NCBI GenBank assembly: GCA_947471745.1
Contig: CANJKZ010000724.1
Location: 1,318,501-1,382,500 of the forward strand
Origin: Closterium sp. Naga37s-1
Taxonomy: Eukaryota; Streptophyta; Zygnematophyceae; Desmidiales; Closteriaceae
Direction: 5' to 3'
Length of the DNA stretch: 64,000 nucleotides
The notes under the pieces were generated by a model. The model searched no databases, was not told the DNA's origin, and worked only from the letters and a program-made list of their open reading frames with translations. Below are positions 55,453 through 64,000 of this stretch, one piece after another; the stretch's first letter is position 1; every line of letters begins with the position of its first letter. The position numbers and the translations under genes were made by a program.

Positions 55453-56229
55453 GTATTATCACGTTTGGTCACGGGGTTATCACGGACAGTCACAGTACAG
55501 TACTTCGCTATCACGCATGATCACAGCGCTATCACGCTTGATCACTCCTCGCCCCGCAGGGTTATCACGTTTGGTCACTCGTTGAAACGCCCGCCAAAAA
55601 GTCGAAACTCTCAAATCTACTGTACAGATTCGGGTACTTTTATCTCGCGCGCGTTTTGTCTGTAGTGAAAAACGTGATGTGACTGTCGAAATATACTCGG
55701 TCCTTGTTAGGGACCGATGCAGTTTAATGCAGAGTCCGCATTTTGCAGTGAATATACGCGATCAATAGCAGTTTCGATTATATAATCACTCTTCTCTTTG
55801 TAATTGATACCTTGACATTATGTTTTGCACACGCAGTAATAAATAACCCAATTACACAATGTCATTTGCATATCAACCACCAGTCAATCTTGGATTTGAG
55901 TAGGCATACGATATGGTGAATTAAACAAGCTACAGGGAGGGAGGTATCAGAGGTAATTCTCCCTCTAGCGAGCGCTTGCCTGCGCTTGCTCGCGCGAGAT
56001 AAAAGTACCCGAATCTGTACAGTAGATTTGAGAGTTTCGACTTTTTGGCGGGCGTTTCAACGAGTGACTAAACGTGATAACCCTGCGGGGCGAGGAGTGA
56101 TCAAGCGTGATATCTCTGTGATCATGCGTGATAGCGAAGTACTGTACTGTGACTGTCCGTGATAACCCCGTGACCAAACGTGATAATACGGCCATAATTG
56201 TGACTGCGCGTATAATTTCCTATGTTTGT

Positions 56230-58126
56230 TGTCACGATTTATGACCTCGTAAGGTTCACCCTGGTGCACAATGGTATAGAGCGGTGAAAACTGATCACCG
56301 TGCACAAACGTAATGAACCGAATTTAACAACGTCAAACGAACCTGGAACAAAATACTTAGGCCCCGTCCTAAGCTAGACTTTGTCGAACAGTATCCTCCT
56401 CCGTTTCGACGCCATTCTGTACAAAAGCGAATCACCCTTGTTCTGGCATCACGCGTACAGTCGATGCTCAGCCTATCACAAAACATTTGCTCCTCACAAT
56501 TAGAAATTTAGTCACTCGCGAACGTTTTGCCCGTGAGTGACTAAATTGACCATTGTGCCGATTTCAGGGTACAGTCACCAAGTTGAGGAAGAAAAACATC
56601 TACAGTTCATAAACAACAACGGTTGCCCGTCATCAGAGAAGTTAACCTGGTTACGAAATTAAAGCCCTTAAATCGATTCACGTTGCAATTTCATATTACA
56701 GTCACATTTTTGCCCGTGGCGACAAGGGCGAATGTGGCGAAATGTCTCAAACTCGTTTCACGTACATGCCGCCCGCCTACCTGGTGTTCTTGAAATGGGC
56801 ACCGACTGTACCAACATTCAACACTTGTAAATTTCAGACTGATTGGGCTGAGTGTCAGGCCGTACGAAAGGGGTAGTGTACTCAAGCAGGTTGCCCAAAT
56901 CCAAGATCACTGCTTGGAAGTTTTTGGCTGCTGATGCAACTTCCGACATCTGTTACCAGACAATCCAAGAATGCATTCGAAGAAGAAAATGTTGGCACTG
57001 CAGTAATAATACACTCTTGATATACTAATGAGGAACACATCGTGCACAATATGAAATTCAGATATATTATTACAATTTTCGTGTATCAAGAATTCGCATT
57101 TTGCACTCACCATGAAGGCTTCACAAGAATCAGGTCATTCGAAAAGGACACATTACCATCCTGCGGGCAGGTGCTCAAACTATCCTGCCCTAGCAAGTTT
57201 TCCGCGGAGACGGAATGAGCTGGTCACCACCAGCCTTCCCTCACTTGGCTTCCCAAACCACACAGCATTACGTGTTGTGTGACGGGAGCTTGCACCATCG
57301 CACAGTAGGGTGGGGGAGAGAGGAGATCGTGTGGTCACAACGCGAGGTACGCTTGGCTCGGGCCAAACTAGAAAGGGCTACACTCATGCCGAGGTATTTC
57401 ATTTGAAAAGAGCAAACCCCCTCATCACTTCAGTTGACTCATTGTGCCCGAGGAGTCAGGGGTTGGATTAGAGGAACTTGAAATGATGACCAGACGGTGT
57501 TCTAGGCTGTTGTGAACTTTTGAGGTGCTGTTGTGTCCTTAGTTGCACAGCACACGTTTAATCCGCCCTTCCAGCTGTTGGTAAATCTGTGTGCCATGTG
57601 TTATTCTCACGGCCGCCAAGTCTCCCGAAAGGCTGATACGATAAGTAGTACTTTCTGCGGACAGTCTCACAACACGAGCTAGTAACGAAGGAGGGGGCAC
57701 GGTTCTAGAACGCTGAGGGTGCCGCTGCAGCAGTCAAGATCCCAGTAGCAGTGACGCCACCTTTCCTGGAGCAGTTATTTTAGAATCTGGTCGTTTAACA
57801 ATTCAGTTTGCCTCTGAGATTTTTGCGACACGTTCGTTATCAAGTGCCGTCTAAGGGTCGCCGTAACCCTAATCACTTCAGGTACTGCCAGCGCAATAAC
57901 TTTTTCCTACAAAGATAAAAAAAAAAATCCAAAACCAAAGAAAAAGATCCGGAAGCTTGCTGCGGAATTTTTGCTTATGCGTAAGGAATACCTAGCACCG
58001 AGTTCGGGCTCTAGAAAAAATAGAAATAAAAAAACTTGGGCCACCGACATGATTAGAGAACAAGGCTAGCTTGAAGGTCGATTCGGATCAACCTTCCAGC
58101 GTCATTCTTATGCATCAAAGGAATGA
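56230..58126. other. Non-coding region
   Basis: No gene recognised on either strand. No long repeat noticed. Confidence 0.5.
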
Positions 58127-58129
58127 TAA

Positions 58130-58295
58130 GGGCGTATCTTTGGTTCGGGTCATGCACTGTTTGGGTCATCCGAGATTCTTGGAAGACCAATCAGGCGCAT
58201 TTTAGTGAAAATACTCGAATACCATTGGTCCTCCCATGACCCAAAGTGTACTGATGACCCAAAGTGGCCTTATGACCCGAACCAAAGATACGCCC
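58130..58295. mobile_element. Tourist-like MITE (PIF/Harbinger type)
   Basis: 166 bp with a perfect 24-bp terminal inverted repeat (58130-58153 GGGCGTATCTTTGG.. and its complement at 58272-58295), flanked by TAA at 58127-58129 and 58296-58298. A 3-bp TAA/TTA duplication and GGGC-type ends fit Tourist MITEs. A subterminal TTTGGGTCAT near 58168 is inverted at ~58240-58262 (ATGACCCAAA, twice). Non-coding. Confidence 0.88.
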
Positions 58296-58596
58296 TAAAA
58301 AGAGGACAAAGAGGACAGGAAAGGCTGAAGGCTGTGGATCACCTGAGTTGCTTGTCCAAACGGGATGCTGTGTTACCAGGGACCGGAACCCCATCACACC
58401 CATAACGGGAGCCACCGTTTGAGTCGAAACCCAGCTATTGGCTGGGAGCGGTTTTAACGCGTCCAATCCATTCTCACACTCTTCTTACGCCTCCGCGCTG
58501 TCTATACAAAGGGCCGTCTTCCCTTACTTATTTTTGGCACACTTCCTTCATGCCTCCCCCTCTTTCTCCCTCTCCCCTCTCCTTTTCCCTCTCACT

Positions 58597-58602
58597 CCCC
58601 CC

Positions 58603-58652
<50 letters not shown>
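58597..58652. repeat. C17 run followed by (CT)n microsatellite
   Basis: 17 C (58597-58613) then about 19 TC dinucleotides to 58652. It lies ~700 bp upstream of the gene start at 59331 and may be in its promoter or 5' UTR; CT tracts are common in plant 5' leaders. Confidence 0.85.
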
Positions 58653-58655
<3 letters not shown>

Positions 58656-58716
58656 CATTTTCTTCGTTTCCCCTCCTCCCCCTGTCACTTCCCAACCTCC
58701 CCCCAGAACCGGATCG

Positions 58717-58755
58717 ATGATGCAGTGCAATCAAATTATTGGAGCGCCGAATTGA
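58717..58755 (+). other. Possible upstream ORF
   Basis: ATGATG then 10 codons and TGA (13 codons in all). Only relevant if the transcript begins upstream near the CT tract, which is not shown by the sequence. Confidence 0.2.
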
Positions 58756-59330
58756 ATCCCTGAAGCCGAAGGTTTTCACTGGCGGAACTTCAAGTTGTAG
58801 ATTCCGCGAGGAGTTTTGAGGCGCCACAAAAGTTGAAGTTTTTCACAAAAGGTGGATCTTGTAGGCCTCCAAGGAGACTCTCCCCTTATCTCCGTAACTC
58901 CTTCCCTCATACTCTAGCTTTCCAACCCGCCGTCTTTCCTCTCTCTTTTTGCAATTCTTCTCATCCTCCCCCACTTGCAACCACTAACCTTAGTGACCAC
59001 TGCTGCTGCTACCACACTTGGTCAATTGCTTTGCACGCTGGCAGGTTGTCGCCAAAGCCAAAGCTGGTGTGATGAAATGAGGTGTCACATATTTGTGATG
59101 GATGGATGCTGGTCTTGGCACATCGAAGGGCTTCACTAACTGAGCGTAGGGCCTTCCTGCTTCTTTCTACTGCTGCCGCCTCCGCTGCTGCTGCTGGGGG
59201 TCCCGTGTGTGCTCCTCAGGTTTCGCGATTATAACACAGCTCGTGACCCCCTGCTACAATCCTCCTAGTTGCATGCCTTTCATGCACATGCACGGGTGCC
59301 GCTTGTTTCTGGCTCTTCCCTTGCTTCGAA

Positions 59331-64000
<4,670 letters not shown>

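Larger units (their letters stand above)
53218..56220. mobile_element. Mutator-like (MULE) non-autonomous TIR element, invaded by NA7
   Basis: Near-identical terminal inverted repeats of ~230 bp: left 53218-53254 plus 55458-55650 (split by NA7), right 55991-56220. Outer ends GGAAATTATACGCGCAG. The 9-bp duplication TATGTTTGT lies at 53209-53217 and 56221-56229; long TIRs plus a 9-bp duplication are typical of Mutator-like elements. Without NA7 the element is about 800 bp. The ~340-bp middle (55651-55990) is AT-rich and encodes no transposase, so it depends on a partner. The TIRs carry spaced TATCACG and GGTCAC motifs. Confidence 0.88.

Overview
This window is eukaryotic and is mostly a graveyard of nested transposable elements. 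It is GC-rich with AT-richer islands, it carries plant-type Ty1/copia elements primed by initiator-Met tRNA and a chromodomain Ty3/gypsy element (chromovirus), and it ends in a spliced gene rich in poly-Ala, poly-Gln and poly-Pro. I infer a green-lineage organism, perhaps a streptophyte alga such as a desmid; this is inference, not identification.

Layout. 1-751: non-coding, degenerate short repeats. 757-5712: Copia-1, minus strand, perfect 132-bp LTRs, reverse transcriptase deleted. 5718-7150: non-coding. 7151-8813: damaged non-autonomous LTR material. 8814-38925: one old copia element of a different lineage (Copia-B), split into four pieces by three direct insertions, which carry further insertions. 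(a) NA2 (9977-20434), a non-autonomous LTR element, contains Copia-2 (10613-19283), which contains NA3 (11126-12392). (b) The chromovirus (21028-28979) contains NA4 (21494-24646), which has a Tc1/mariner element (22969-24565) in its right LTR, and separately Copia-3 (25697-27773). (c) Copia-4 (29079-35483). 39113-40553: NA6. 40554-45282: non-coding, with a 33-T run, GA-rich degenerate repeats, a GTCGA-rich block and a small hairpin element. 45283-52570: Copia-5, plus strand, the best preserved copy. 53218-56220: a Mutator-like TIR element with NA7 (53255-55452) inside its left TIR. 58130-58295: a Tourist-like MITE. 59331-64000: a host gene of at least four exons that runs off the window.

How the parts relate. 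Copia-1 to Copia-5 are one family: gag-protease-integrase-RT-RNase H in one long frame, LTRs of only 117-132 bp, a 5' leader of about 1 kb made of GC-rich tandem repeats, and a Gly-rich Gag in place of a normal zinc knuckle. The elements called NA (1.3-2.2 kb, no retroviral protein) carry similar tRNA primer sites, and several carry the same hairpin at the polypurine tract and similar LTR cores. I infer that the Copia family mobilises them. Their leader holds an array of strong GC-rich hairpins and is the most unusual feature here. Five-base target duplications were read directly for ten LTR elements and give the order of insertion.
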